A stretch of 64,000 nt of DNA, from the NCBI GenBank assembly GCA_950106755.1, contig OX467084.1:34599213-34663212 (forward strand), written 5' to 3'. Below, one piece after another: positions 13,261 to 25,500 of the stretch. This DNA is from Climacium dendroides. Its lineage: Eukaryota > Streptophyta > Bryopsida > Hypnales > Climaciaceae. Position numbers and translations under genes: made by a program. Each line of letters opens with the position of its first letter. Positions within the stretch are counted from its first letter, which is position 1. The notes under the pieces were generated by a model that was given only the letters and a program-made list of their open reading frames with translations, did not search any database and had not been told where the DNA came from.

Positions 13261-13858
13261 AAAGCAAGTGCAAGGGAGAGAAACCAGTACTAACTTTGAG
13301 TTAAGAGTGTGATGAGAGAAAGGGGAAGGGGAAAAGGGGAAGCTACGGGAAGAAGAGAATGGGACCCTCCGCCATAGCTAGGGTTACGGGAAGGAAAAAT
13401 GACACAGGAGTGTGGGAGTCACCACCAAAGGGGCGCCAGGAAGCTTAGAACTCCGCCATCGCCAAGGAAGCAAGGGAAAAAAAAGGACCGACCTGCTGCT
13501 GAGGAGCATTAGCGTTGGCTTGGGGTTGGGGTTGGGGTGGGGCTTGGTTGGGGCTGCCCTAGGGATTGGCCAGATTCCTTTTCTCTCTCTCTTTTACTTC
13601 GCCATAGCCCGGCTTGGTGGCTTGGCTTGGGCTTAGCTTAAGCTTTACCACCCCTTCTTGGATTATGGGCTTCATGGTCTTTGTTGTCTTTGAGATATTC
13701 CTTGCGGAAATTCCTTTGCTCATCATGAGGGTTCATTTGACCACCATATTTTTAAAAGGGATGCTTATCGCTTTTTTGTTGGGTTGTGTCAAGTGGAGGG
13801 AGAGAATAAAACCACCAATTATTTGTTTTTATTAGGGTATGTCATGGTGGTATTATTC

Positions 13859-14203
13859 GTGAGTTGGAGAGGGGTTGCATTTAATCCCTGAGTATTTGGA
13901 AGTTCGTATTTGGGGGTGAGTTGGAGAGGGGTTGCATTGAATCCCTGAGTATTTGGAAGTTCATATTTTGGGGTGAGTTGGAGAGGGGTTGCATTGAATC
14001 CCTAAGTATTTGGAAGTTCATATTTGGGGGTGAGTTGTAGAGGGTTTGCATTGAATCCCTAAGTATTTGGAAGTTCATATTTGGGGGTGAGTTGTAGAGG
14101 GCTTGCATTGAATCCCTAAGTATATTTGGAAGTTCGTATTTGGGGGTGAGTTGTAGAGGGGTTGCATTGAATCCCTAAGTATTTGGAAGTTTATATTTGG
14201 GGA
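13859..14203. repeat. 57-bp minisatellite, six copies
   Basis: Copies start at 13859, 13916, 13973, 14030, 14087 and 14146; five intervals are 57, 57, 57, 57 and 59 bp. Units begin GTGAGTTGGAGAGGGGTTGC. Because 57 is a multiple of three, the minus strand stays open as a 19-residue repeat (13881-14108). This is most simply a by-product of the period, since the 2-bp insertion in the fifth copy breaks the frame. Confidence 0.9.
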
Positions 14204-14340
14204 TGAACGATGAAAAGAGTGCTTGATGGCAATGTTTTAGGGATTTACACTTTAATATACCTATTATTTACAAAGGATGTTGATTCCTTATTTAAAGCCA
14301 ACATTTTTGGATCTTCCATGGTGTTGGGGGGAGTCTAGTA

Positions 14341-14416
14341 CATTTTGATAGAATGTGATGGTGTGCATAAATTTGCCACATTTTGATAGAATATGATGGT
14401 GTACATAAATTTGCCA
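14341..14416. repeat. 38-bp tandem duplication
   Basis: CATTTTGATAGAATGTGATG begins a 38-bp unit at 14341 that is repeated at 14379-14416 with two differences. A further short duplication (TAGATTATATGGGGGTTTAG) occurs at about 14,517 and 14,548. Confidence 0.7.
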
Positions 14417-14638
14417 TTGGAAATGTAGTGCCATATTGCCATATACACATTTCAAGTGGGAATTCCGAGTGTATATGCCTTATTGTTGGCATACACTAGG
14501 AGTCTGTGTTCATCCTAGATTATATGGGGGTTTAGGGAACACACCTAGATTATATGGGGGTTTAGGGAGGTAGTAAAAGTGATCCTAGATCTACATACTT
14601 TTGTTAGGAGAGAGACTTTGAAATATTGAATAATTTAA

Positions 14639-15550
14639 CCTCTAAAGTCCCAAGGCCTTTTTTCCATCAAATTCCATTCAAAATTGTCATTTCTATTGCA
14701 AAATGCCAAAAAAATTTAGAAACTATTTTTTTTCAAATTTAACCATGGGCTCTTGCATTAGACTCATAAAAGAATGTGTAGAAGAAATCTGATAAACTTT
14801 GATTGTGTGGATTGCAAGATATTTGCATTTGAAGTGAAGAAAAATATTCTTTGCACCTTGTTTGCCCTAGATTTTAAGGCTTTGAATCTTCTTATCTTAA
14901 AATTTTACTCTATACATGTAGAATTTTTTTAAATTATGTTGAAGAATTGAATTAAAAGTCTAGTGAATTTTTTTTAAACTAGATTTTCATTCTTAAAAAA
15001 TTGTTAAATAGAAGTAAGTCAAAGATTGAACAAAAAACTAAATTATTAATAGCTCTAAGATAGAATTGAAGTACAATAATTCCAATGGTGAGATTGTTCT
15101 AGCATGCAAATTTAACCCTATCAAACAATTTTATATGAATTGTTTTGGAAATTTCATTAAAAAATGAATCCAACAAAATATTTTTTTAAAAGATGTTCAA
15201 ATTGCCCCAAAGAACAAGAATGTCTATAATTTTATCATCACTAGTCCAAATAGAATGAATCAAATCTTTCCATGTAGACAAGGGTATTTTCTATGAGAAA
15301 CAAAATTTTAAATTTTTTTTGGATTTTAAAAAAAAAATTGGATTTAAAAAAAAAATTGGTGCTACCTAATAAACCATATTTTGGACTTAAGGTGGCAAAA
15401 CTTTTGCTTTCTAACATTGATTGAAATAAAAATTATGTTCCTAGAAAGTTGATGTCTTTCCTTATCTTCAAAAACAAAGAAATCAAAGATTGCTAATAAA
15501 AGCCTATCCAAAATCCATTTATTCCTGAGAAGACAATGGGACCGTAGGGG
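14639..15550. mobile_element. TTAA-flanked non-autonomous DNA transposon, 912 bp
   Basis: Both ends abut TTAA (14635-14638 and 15551-15554). The termini are inverted: CCTCTAAAGTCCC at the left against CCCCTACGGTCCC read in from the right. The interior is AT-rich and non-coding, and is related to 34,833-35,425 and 54,659-55,597. TTAA duplication with CCC/GGG ends is the signature of the piggyBac superfamily; no transposase is present, so the assignment rests on the ends only. Confidence 0.6.
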
Positions 15551-15706
15551 TTAATGAAGACTTGTGTTAAGAATAAAATGCGCTAGTACAAAGTAATTGT
15601 ATATCATAAATCTATAAAGGTAACAAGTGTAATAATTTGGTTTTTTTCCTCTTAGAAGTAATTAATCTAAATGAATATTAAAATTAGTAGTCTCTATTTT
15701 ATTATT

Positions 15707-15708
<2 letters not shown>

Positions 15709-15750
<42 letters not shown>
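15709..15750. repeat. (AT)n microsatellite
   Basis: About 20 uninterrupted AT dinucleotides. The surrounding 15,551-17,700 shows no gene. It holds a 13-G run at 16740-16752, an A/T-rich hairpin around 16,829-16,887, and a duplicated GCCTTTGGAGGCTTCACAC motif at about 17,154 and 17,237. Confidence 0.9.
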
Positions 15751-15755
<5 letters not shown>

Positions 15756-17706
15756 TGAATGGAGGTTGCATTGACTACCACAAGTGTAGGGCAAGGTTGG
15801 CACTCTTTTGTCAAATGTATTTTGTTTTAGAAAATAGGGTATAACCAATGCTAAAAAATAGTTATTTCTCAAATTTTTTTCCATACAAATTTTTTTGAAA
15901 GAAAAATATTTTCAACCAAACCTACTACATTGTGTGAAAGAGTGTGTGAAGAGTCCCAAAAATAGTGCACATACAAGGTGTGAAGGAAAATATGAAGAGA
16001 ATGTGAAAGAGTGCATGAAAGAGAGTGCAAGTCTAATTCTTTCACTTCAAAGGCAATATAATAGAGATCTATTTCTATAGGTTGAAAGAATACATGGTTC
16101 TATTTGCCTCACTCAGTTGTTGAAGACTTGAAGTGCATAGTCTATTTGCCTCACTTCAACCAAAAAGAAACCATACTCAATTCACATCATCTTGATCTAT
16201 AAGGCATATCATCAACATCCTCATAGTAGAAGTTGCATGATGTTTACATCAATAATGTTGATGTGGCAAGCTTCCACATCATAAAAGTGACCACGTACTT
16301 CTAGAAGATAGTCTTTCACACTCAATCATACATTCTTAATAACCATCCCCATATCAATGTGACCTATCTTATGCTCTATATTGAAGAGGATTCTATACAC
16401 CACAATAAAGGGTTGCAATCAGAAGGGTCATAGTCATAGATTCATCACACCTATGAAATTTTATAAAAAAAACTAAAAAAATCAATTTATTATTTTTATT
16501 TAGAATATTTGAATTTATATTTGAATTCATTTAACCATAATTATTGAAAAATGATATAATTGACAACTAGATGTCACAAGATCATTCAAATTATGTCATA
16601 TAAATTATAATGTATCATTCATCAATTACATAGATGTAATGAAACTCTAGCTAATCAATGAAGAATATAGTAGTATTATATTGACTTCTTAATCTCAGTG
16701 GGATTATTTTGTTCTTCTACAAGTTGAATATCATTAAACGGGGGGGGGGGGGCATTGGAGGGTTGTTTCAAGTTTGTTCCCCATATTGTGAAACTACCAC
16801 TACTACTAGAATAATAATAATTTTTTTAGTATTTTTAAATTTTATTTTATTTTTAAAAAAATTATTTTATTTTTAAAAATACTATAACATAAAATAATTA
16901 TTATTCAATGTGGCAATCACTCTACCATATTGCCGTGGCTGAGTTTCCAAAGTTTAGAAATTCTAGGGAACTTGTGGCCTTGTTGAATAGGTGAATTTCA
17001 TTTAATGTTCATGGATTTAGTGATAATGTATCGATATTGTACTTATTAAATTCCTTTATATTGTTAGCATATAGAGTATTTTATGGTTGAGAGTCTGTTG
17101 ACTTATGACAAGATCTCACCCATTAGATGGTTAAGAGTTTGGACTTTGGCTCAGCCTTTGGAGGCTTCACACAATGCTTGTCCAAGTTGAGAGGTTGTGG
17201 GAGCTCATTGCCAAGGTTTGGGCCTTTGGGCTTGGCCTTTGGAGGCTTCACACTATGACCAGTTGAAGGCTCCAATTTCTATTATTTATTGCCTACTTAT
17301 TGCTCATTTCTTTGGACTCTCAACAAAGTTTGGCCACTCAATCCCATGGCCTCTCAACTTGGATGGCCATAGTATGAAATGCCCCTTACTAGAACACCTC
17401 GTCGTTGGGTAAACATTCTTTTCCTAAATACTTGATCTCTCTTTCCAAATGAAAATTGGAATTCCTTTCTTTTCCAACTAAACATTTTGAATGTTTTTTC
17501 TCATGAAATAATTTATCTTCCCAAAGAATTTTTAAAAATAAAAATAAATTCATGGGAGATTTGTAAGTAAGTTGACTTAAAACTTTACTTTTTACACTTT
17601 ACCAGTTCCAAAACTACAAAAAGAAATGAAAGGGATGTTGGTAACCTCTTTTGACAAGTCAGTGAGCACACAACAACAATCTAGGTAGGAGGTTCTAAAA
17701 GCACAC

Positions 17707-17823
17707 GGGCTCTAAAATCACCCACCTCCTCAAACGTACACAATTTTTACATGTTGCTTTTTCATAACCTTTGGCAATACACAAACAATGTACATCATGC
17801 AAGGTGGGCAATTTTAGGGCCCT
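17707..17823. repeat. Short inverted-repeat element (GGGCTCTAAAAT family), copy 1
   Basis: GGGCTCTAAAATCACCCACC at the left end is mirrored by GGTGGGCAATTTTAGGGCCC at the right end. A second copy with longer, better arms is at 52889-53006. Both copies sit directly beside the ACTTGGGTTAGATG repeat, so the two parts probably form one larger repeat. Confidence 0.65.
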
Positions 17824-18745
17824 ATGCCATTTTGACTTCAAAATGGCATAACTGATTCCACAAAGCTCCAAAAAACAGGAAACAACTTGGGTTAGATGCC
17901 AATTCCACTTTGTCTTTCAACGAAAATTTTACTGAAAAATTAAGTTCAAAAAGCTTCACCTCCCCCAAATTCAGTTCCAGCTCTTAAATGGGGCAATTCA
18001 TGAACCTCTTGCCTTATACCTTAAAATGAAGTTGTTTGTTTTGTTTTGTTACAATAAAATCTTCGGAACTGCAGTGCTTCCCCTGGACAAGTGAGCCCCC
18101 AATGCAGACCATGACAATGAAGGGGACCTCAAAATGTCGTAACTAATTCCACAAAGCTCCAAAAACCATGAAACGACTTGGGTTAGATGCCAATTCCACT
18201 TTGTCTTTCAACGAAAATTTTGCTGAAAAATTCATTTCAAAAAGCTTCACCTCCCCCCAATTCAGTTCCAGCTCTTAAATGGGACAATCCATGAACCTCC
18301 TGCCTTATACCTTAAAATGAAGTTGTTTGTTTTGAGCCCTACGCCATTTCAACTTCAAAATGTCGTAACTAATTCCACAAAGCTCCAAAAAGCATGAAAC
18401 GACTTGGGTTAGATGCCAATCCCATTTTGTCTTTCAATGGAAATTTTGCTGAAATTCATGAACCTCCTGCCTTATACCTTAAAATGAGGTTGTTTGTTTT
18501 GAGCCCTACGCCATTTCAACTTCAAAATGTCGTAACTAATCCCACAAAGCTCCAAAAACCATGAAACGACTTGGGTTAGATGCCAATCCCATTTTGTCTT
18601 TCAATGGAAATTTTGCTGAAATCCATGAACCTCCTGCCTTACACCTTAAAATGAGGTTGTTTGTTTGGTTTGTTTGTTTTGTTACGGTGAAATCTCCGGA
18701 AGTGAGCCCCCCCAATGTGAATGTGAAGGGGGTCCTCACTCAATC
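17824..18745. repeat. Composite repeat, four degenerate tandem units
   Basis: Units recur with AACTRATTCCACAAAGCTCC at about 17,847, 18,140, 18,366 and 18,532, each followed by ACTTGGGTTAGATGCCAATYCC, a TTTCAAYGRAAATTTTRCTG stretch and a CCTTATACCTTAAAATGA end. Related single copies lie at 47,690-47,890 and, inverted, at 52,715-52,888. The family is non-coding and dispersed. Confidence 0.75.
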
Positions 18746-18987
18746 ATGAGCCCAGAGAATGAAAATTGGTCCAGCAGCAGCCGCAGCAGTTTTTTCAGTC
18801 AACACTCTCCACCCACTCAGTCCCAGTTTCCGAAAGATGCGCCTCCCTTTCTACTCAAATTCCTTGCCCTGAGGCAGGCAGGCTGGCATTTTCAGTTGCC
18901 TACAATTTCACAGACATCCAGCCACTCAAAACCAGCCGCTTCTTGGGGGGGGGGATGGGACCGAAAATGGTTTAAAATAATGTAAAC
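18746..18987. other. Unique GC-richer segment, nature unknown
   Basis: Between two repeats lies about 210 bases of higher GC, opening near CCAGCAGCAGCCGCAGCAG and ending at a run of nine G around 18,945. Two plus-strand frames are open across it but I recognise neither. It could be a captured fragment of a gene or promoter. Confidence 0.3.
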
Positions 18988-19316
18988 TGCCCACAATTGG
19001 GAAATCAAATTAAAAAGAAAAAAAAAAGACTTTCACAACTTAGGTTGACCCACAAGAATGTGCATATCCCATCTTGAAAAAAACCGAAAATGATGGAAAA
19101 AAAAATGCCCACAATTGGGAAATCAATTAAAAAGAAAAAAAAAGACTTTCACAACGTAGGTGGCCCACAAGAATGCATATCCCCCATCTTGAAGAAAACC
19201 GAAAATGATGGGAAAAAAAAAATGCCCACAATTGGGAATCAAAGACTTTTTTTTCACAACTTAACTTGCCCAAGAATCGGTGTGTATCCCTCATCTTGAA
19301 TAAATTTGAGCTTCGG
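18988..19316. repeat. About 118-bp tandem repeat, three copies
   Basis: Units begin TGCCCACAATTGGGAA at 18988, 19106 and 19223 (periods 118 and 117). Each carries AAAGACTTTCACAAC and CATCTTGAA with variable A-runs; the third copy is the most diverged. Confidence 0.85.
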
Positions 19317-20414
19317 TTGGGGTGAAGTGAAGTGTAAGTTGGGTTCCCCAAAACCGCCACTTTTTTTTTCTTCCGTGGCAATTTACTATTAGTAGTAGTG
19401 TGTTCAAATTTTTTTCGTGTTTTTTTGGGTGGCGCTCAAAAAGGAGGCTCCAATGTACCAAAGAACGTGGCATTTGGATACCGTATGCAAAAGTTATGAG
19501 GGAACAAAGTTTGATTCTTAAAATAGATTCTTGTGTACAAGGACGTAATTGGTTTTGGTGAGGTGTGCACAGAGTGATGATGGAGGTAAGATAAGGGTTA
19601 TAGCGCATTTAGAGGGGCCCACCTTAAGGTCATGTGCACTTACTGCAATTTTTTCTTTTAGAAGTTGTATTTTTCAAGAGGTCTTGGAACACCGGAATTT
19701 AGGTAGACCAACCTAATTCTTTTCACTATCCAATTTTGGCCCCTGCTTTTGGCTCCAATCCCGTCCATAAGACATCCAAATCCATTCATTTTTCTAACAA
19801 AATTAGTGAATTGATGCTTGTAAAGGATGATGTGTCAATCCTTTATTGGTGACTATTTAAGGTGGTCATGGGTTGTTTATGGGATGTTTGACTCCACTCT
19901 ATGGGAAGACAACTTTAGAAATTCACAAAAATTATAGTTTTGATAATTCCCTTTGAATTTGATTTGTGAAACAAGCCCACACCTCTAAAAAAAAGTGTGT
20001 CCCCATTGGAATTAGCCCCAAGATATTTTGATTGTGAATCGGGGTGGTAATAGGCTTGTCTACCTTACATGTTTGAGCTTGGTATCAAAGATTCATACAA
20101 TAAATGTCAACCTTCAAAAAATGTGACTTACCATGACGAAGGTAGTCTTCAAACCAATAGGTGCACTTTTTTTTTTTACCTTTTAGATTTGCAACATCTA
20201 TAGAGGGTTCAAAGGTGTCTAGTTTACATCAAACCAAAGGAAAGGTTCACTGAAATTTTGAATATTGGTTGATTAGGTTTGAGGTACAATAGTGGGATTT
20301 AGGTTTAAATTGAGGCCCATGCCATTCTCCATGGATGAGAAGTCCACTTGGAATCCTACATGGCTAAAGTAAACAATGTTTCTCAAATTCTAGGTGCATG
20401 TTTCTTTCCCACTT
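19317..20414. other. Non-coding stretch, nothing recognised
   Basis: AT-rich sequence without a supportable gene or repeat. Open frames are short and their composition is not protein-like. Confidence 0.5.
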
Positions 20415-21150
20415 GTTTTGGGTAGGCCTAATGGAATTTCAAGGGACCATGAAAAATTAAATTTGGCAACTATTTTACAACTATTGATATTGTCTTTTAA
20501 CAAGGCTCAATGGGATTTGGGAAGACTATGAATAATCGAATCTAGCAACTACCAATATTATCTATTTTACAACTATCAATATTGTCTTTTAGATAGGCCC
20601 AATGGAAATTTAGAGGACCATAGCATATCAAATCTCTTGACCGTTGATATTGCCTATTTAACTATTATCAATGTTATCTTTTAGATAGGCCCAATAGAAT
20701 TATACAGGACCATGATAAATCAAATCTAACAACTGTTGATTTTGTCTATTTCACAACCATTTGTATCATGTCTATTTAGTTGATATTCATATCCATATTT
20801 CTATTTTGTTTTGGCTAGACTAAATGGGATTTCTGGGGACCAACTATATCAAATCTAACAATTGTTGATTTATCTATTTCACAACTATCCATATTGTCTA
20901 TTCAATTGATCTTCAGATCCATCATTCCACTTGTTTTAGGTAGGCTAAATAGAATTCTTGTGGACTAGAAGATATCAAATCTCAAAATTTTCAAAATTTT
21001 CTATTTCACAACTATTTATATTTGGTATTCAATTGATCTTGAGATTTGGGTTCTCACTTATTTTAATTAGGCCAAATGGAATTTTAGGAGACCAAGCTAA
21101 GACATATAAAATCTTACAACAATTGATTTTGTCTATTTGGTTGATTTTAG
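20415..21150. repeat. Degenerate tandem array of about seven 90-130 bp units
   Basis: Units start with a variant of AGGCCCAATGGAATT at about 20,426, 20,502, 20,594, 20,685, 20,816, 20,942 and 21,068. Each is followed by GGACCA, ATCAAATCT, and a CTATTTCACAACTAT-like stretch. Later units have gained a 30-40 bp block (TTGATCTTCAGATCC-like), so the period lengthens along the array. Confidence 0.7.
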
Positions 21151-21185
21151 GATCTTAAAATAAATAAATTTAGCCTTTTCATATG

Positions 21186-21391
21186 CACTATAAGAAACTA
21201 AAGTTTTTGGATGTCTAAGTTGGTGGATTTTTGGTGACATCAAATGTAACTATTTGTGTTTTTATGTCAACAATAATGTTCAACATAACATCAAGATGTT
21301 TCATTGGATATCATTGTTGATATAAAAATATGGGTTGTTGCAATTGATGTCACCTTAAATCCATCACCTAAAACACAACTTTTTTATAGTG
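21186..21391. mobile_element. CACTA-like MITE with 3-bp target duplication
   Basis: The element begins CACTATAAGAAAC and ends TTTTTTATAGTG. ATG flanks it on both sides (21183-21185 and 21392-21394). The halves are imperfect inverted copies of each other through GGTGACATCAA and TTGATGTCACC, so the whole 206 bp can fold into a hairpin. Terminal CACTA plus a 3-bp duplication is characteristic of the CACTA (En/Spm) superfamily. Confidence 0.75.
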
Positions 21392-22019
21392 ATGGTCTCT
21401 TGGATTTGTGCAAAGACCACATAAGGAATCAACATTGTCAAGTTTTGTGTTAGGCTCCTACTTACCATCATCACAATCAACAAAACAAGGTACTAGTGCA
21501 TTGGAGTGGTCCATTGCTTTAATTTTGGTGTAAAATACTCTAGAGCTATTGTCTCCTGAGCCTTTAGTATCAAGATTTGACAATGTAGTTTAGTGAGTTT
21601 TATTCCTTGAATGTTGAGTATCCTACTAGAAAGTTTGTTATTCCTTGCTAAGAAAGATTACTATACAACCCTTCCTTTTTCCAATGCAAAGAGTGAGAGG
21701 TTGGTAATAGTTTTTTTGGCCTAAAGCATTGTACAATACTTGTACATTGAAAAAGTCAATATTATTTAGGAAGTAGAACTTGATTATGACACATTTCTAA
21801 ATTGAAAATAATTTATCTACCTCCAAACCACTAATAGATAGAATGGAATAGTAGAGAGGGCATAGAAGAATTTAATTTCTTCTCCAATTAGAAATAATTA
21901 TTGTAATATTCATAAATTTTAATATTTTATAGCAATACAAAATTTGGGCGTATAACCATGGTTTGTTGATTTTCTAATTTTAAAGTGATATGATAACTTT
22001 GGTTTACATCATGATGTTA

Positions 22020-22330
22020 TACACTATAATATACATCTACAATGAAAATTTTAGATTTTGGGAATATACTAGTAGTTGGTATTTACTACGCTACACATTC
22101 ACCATGCTATTTTATTAGAAAATTAGAAAAATAGAAAGAATTTTCATATACTTAAATGCAAAGTAATAAATTTCAATAAGTCTTTAAGAAAATTATTAAA
22201 ATCTTCGTATAAATTTTTTTATAAACATACATACATTGAAATTTATAATCTGGATTTTAATGAATGAAGTATATGTAATGATGAATACATTAAAAAATAT
22301 GCATACATTGGAATGTAAAAGAATTCAAAT
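22020..22330. repeat. Dispersed repeat, related to 33.75-34.45 kb
   Basis: The stretch from about 22,180, with ATAAACATACATACATTGAA, ATGAATGAAGTATATG and CATACATTGGAATG, matches 33,780-33,905 closely in order. A short segment near 22,085 is an inverted relative of the region near 34,420. It is non-coding. Confidence 0.5.
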
Positions 22331-22589
22331 ATGAATAGAAAAAATGCTTGAAATAAAATTTGATTGTAAATATTGATATAGTAGGTTGTTTCAATTGAGA
22401 CAATGACAATGATGATGAACACCAAAAAAATACAAATGAATGGAAGGAGACATTATCGAAGTGTGCATAAACTCTAAACATGCAGAGTTTGAAACAAACT
22501 CTTAACTTTTCCATCCACATGATCAAGGTATTGATATTTGTAGTAATCTACATGACAAATGTCATGCAAATACCTCATGGTAAACCACA

Positions 22590-25500
22590 TTTTTTTATTG
22601 CATGCTTCACACGGCATTTGAATTGCCATTGGCAATCTTAATGTTTACATGATGTTTACTACAAGACAAAGCCACATATAACTAGCCATGGCTAAATACT
22701 TCATTCCAAAGATAAATGCCAACTCGGTTATATGATTGACCCTGTGATTTGTTGATTGTTATGACAATAGCACTAGTGACAGGGAATTGTCTTCAACATA
22801 ATGTGAATGGTAAGCGGCTATCATTGCAATGATGTGTGATTCTTGGAATCAACACCTCTTGACCATGATGGCACACTTCTACAATTTCACACAATAATAC
22901 AAATAAAGACACTTGCAACAACCGCAAGCAACTACCATTATACAAACCTTTTGCTGAATTCAATATCTTTAGTAACATCACATATTGACCACATTTAAGA
23001 TTTAATTGGTGAGGTGGCAAACCACTCAAATGTAAAGAATTTAAAAACTCTACTAGCTAATGATGAGCATGCTTATCATTCTTTTGAACAAAATCAACAT
23101 TAAAACATTGATGTACATCACTGAGTATGCAATCAGTGGTTTTATGGTTGATTTTTTGGGTATCATCATTCTGAACAACCAGAATTACGCATTCAAAAAA
23201 ATCAACGGATCATCAAAAATTGTATCAAAGAGTCAATTTAGAGAATTTTCATGCGCAATCATTCTAAGCAGTATTTCTACCTTTGAATCAATTTTGCCTT
23301 CATCAATATTTAATAGAAATTATTGAAACTCTAGTTGACTTTGTAAATGCATATTAGTGGTCAAATGAAAATGTTTCATTAGCAGAAATAAATATGAATA
23401 CTGCAAGCAAGGTTCATTAGTTTGCTTGCGACCTCTACCTACAATAACATGCAAAGATTGACAAAAAGTCACCACTATATAAAACTATAAGTCCACTATT
23501 TAGAGTATCAATACCACAGATATCTAGCAATAATCTATCTATTGCTTTGATCATAAATCTATACTCAACACCAACTTCATCAAGTACAATTAGTTGCATT
23601 TCACATAAATTTTGAGCTAATGGTGATTGAACACTAATGCAACATGTCAATTTATCATGCAATTGTAATGGAATAGTAAAAGAAGAATGTACCGTTTGCC
23701 CTTCATACAAAAAACAAGCAACAATTTCACTTATTGCCATTGTCATACATTTGACACCATGACCACGAAAATAACCTTGTATACAAAAGTCTTGCCGGTA
23801 CCTTTAGAACCGTCTAAAAATAATAATTTATTTGGAGGATGGGATTCTAAAATGGCAGAAGTAACTACATTGAAAACAATATGTTACTCTTCATTTAATC
23901 TACCCACATCTTCTTCTATAAAGTTATCGTTTAAATTATCTAAATCACTGTTGTTATTGGTATCAAAAAAATTTATGAGTTTAGTCTTAGTATTTTAATC
24001 AATCACACATTGCAAAAATGTTTCTTCTTGAAAAGTAACATATTGTTGATTAGAAAGATGAACAGATAAATGACAAATACTATGACTCTTGTTATTGGTT
24101 TTAAAACCAAAAAGTCTCCAATATGCTTTTTAGGCGGTTACATAGCACCCTTCCAAGAATTCTTTAACCTCATCTATGACCTCATCTGCTTCTACAATAC
24201 CACGATCAGGACCCTTAAAAATATACTTATGGAGATATTTGACAGTTTTTACTAAACTACAAACCTCTACATTAATATGACAATTAAAACGGCTTACTAA
24301 ATATGGGTTGTATGACACAACTTATTGATTGTCAAAATGGACAATTTGACCACGTGTGCATTTCTCAACATACCAACCATGATTTCAGCAACGATACAAA
24401 ATATGATTGTCACCATTCATCTCAGTAGTATCTCGAATTTACATTAGATAATGCATAAAGCCCGGTTTAGAACATTTTTCATCCTTCACTCATGGACAAT
24501 TGAGATTATCCAAACTGCATGGACCATGCATCATATGCTTATCAACTATGGCATAAAGTTGGGGTTGCCTATCCAAATTTGAAATCTCAGCATATACAAC
24601 TCTATTTACAAGGTCACAATTGTTAACCTTGTCTTTCAACCAAAGAAGAATGTAAGCGTGAGGGAGACCACGCTTTTAAAACTCAATAATATAATAAAAA
24701 ACAATTGTCTCTCCAATACATTCTTCTTTGTAATTTCGTCCATCATTGCTCTTAACTTGAGCTCAAAGATACGTATAACAACATCTAGACAATCAAGAGA
24801 ACTTTGACCTAGCTCAAGCTCATCAACAATCTTAAACCAAGTTGAATTATATGTCATTGTTACAAACAAATCTGATTTGTCTAAAACTCTAACTAAAACC
24901 ATATTGTTATAAATTTTTTTTGTACATATCGAGGGGATTCAATGAGTGTTGCAAGTAAAACAATGCGACACCCAATGCATAAATTATTGTCTTCGTGCAT
25001 AGCATCTACAATCCCCTGATAATATTCTGTGTGAAGTTTTGTTTAATGTTGTTTAATGAAAAGTAGATTTTCGTGTTTTATACCCAAATACTGATCTACT
25101 AAATATTGCTGAAATAACCTACCAATCCTATGTAATACATTAGATTTAGGCCGCTTCTGAAGCATATATTGAACAAATGACTTTAAAGTCACTTTGAATT
25201 TGCTTTAAAAGTAGGTGACTACTTGCATTGATCATCTAAAAACAACAAAGGATAGAATAAAATATTATAAGTTGGATGAATTTCTTTTATCTGTTATAAA
25301 TCTTCACCACATTGGTGAAGAATAATGTCTTGATACTACAAGAAAACAACGTCCGAATTGACATGTTTTAATTAATAGACAATGTCTAAATTGCCAAAAG
25401 AATGTCTAAATTGACAAAAAAAAAACGTCCAAATTGACAGAAAATGATTGCATTTCCTTGTAGTGTGACCATATTCCATGTGTTGTTCGTCAAGAACAAC

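Noticed and set aside
13412..13835. Plus-strand frames upstream of the decapping gene
   Set aside because: Low-complexity G/T-rich translation with no start context or motif.
16740..16752. 13-G run as a possible G-quadruplex control site
   Set aside because: A single homopolymer in non-coding DNA with no gene nearby; also a frequent sequencing-length error.
18536..18985. Open frames at 18.5-19.0 kb as a gene
   Set aside because: Much of each frame is composite repeat; the unique part lacks a start, splice sites or recognisable motif.
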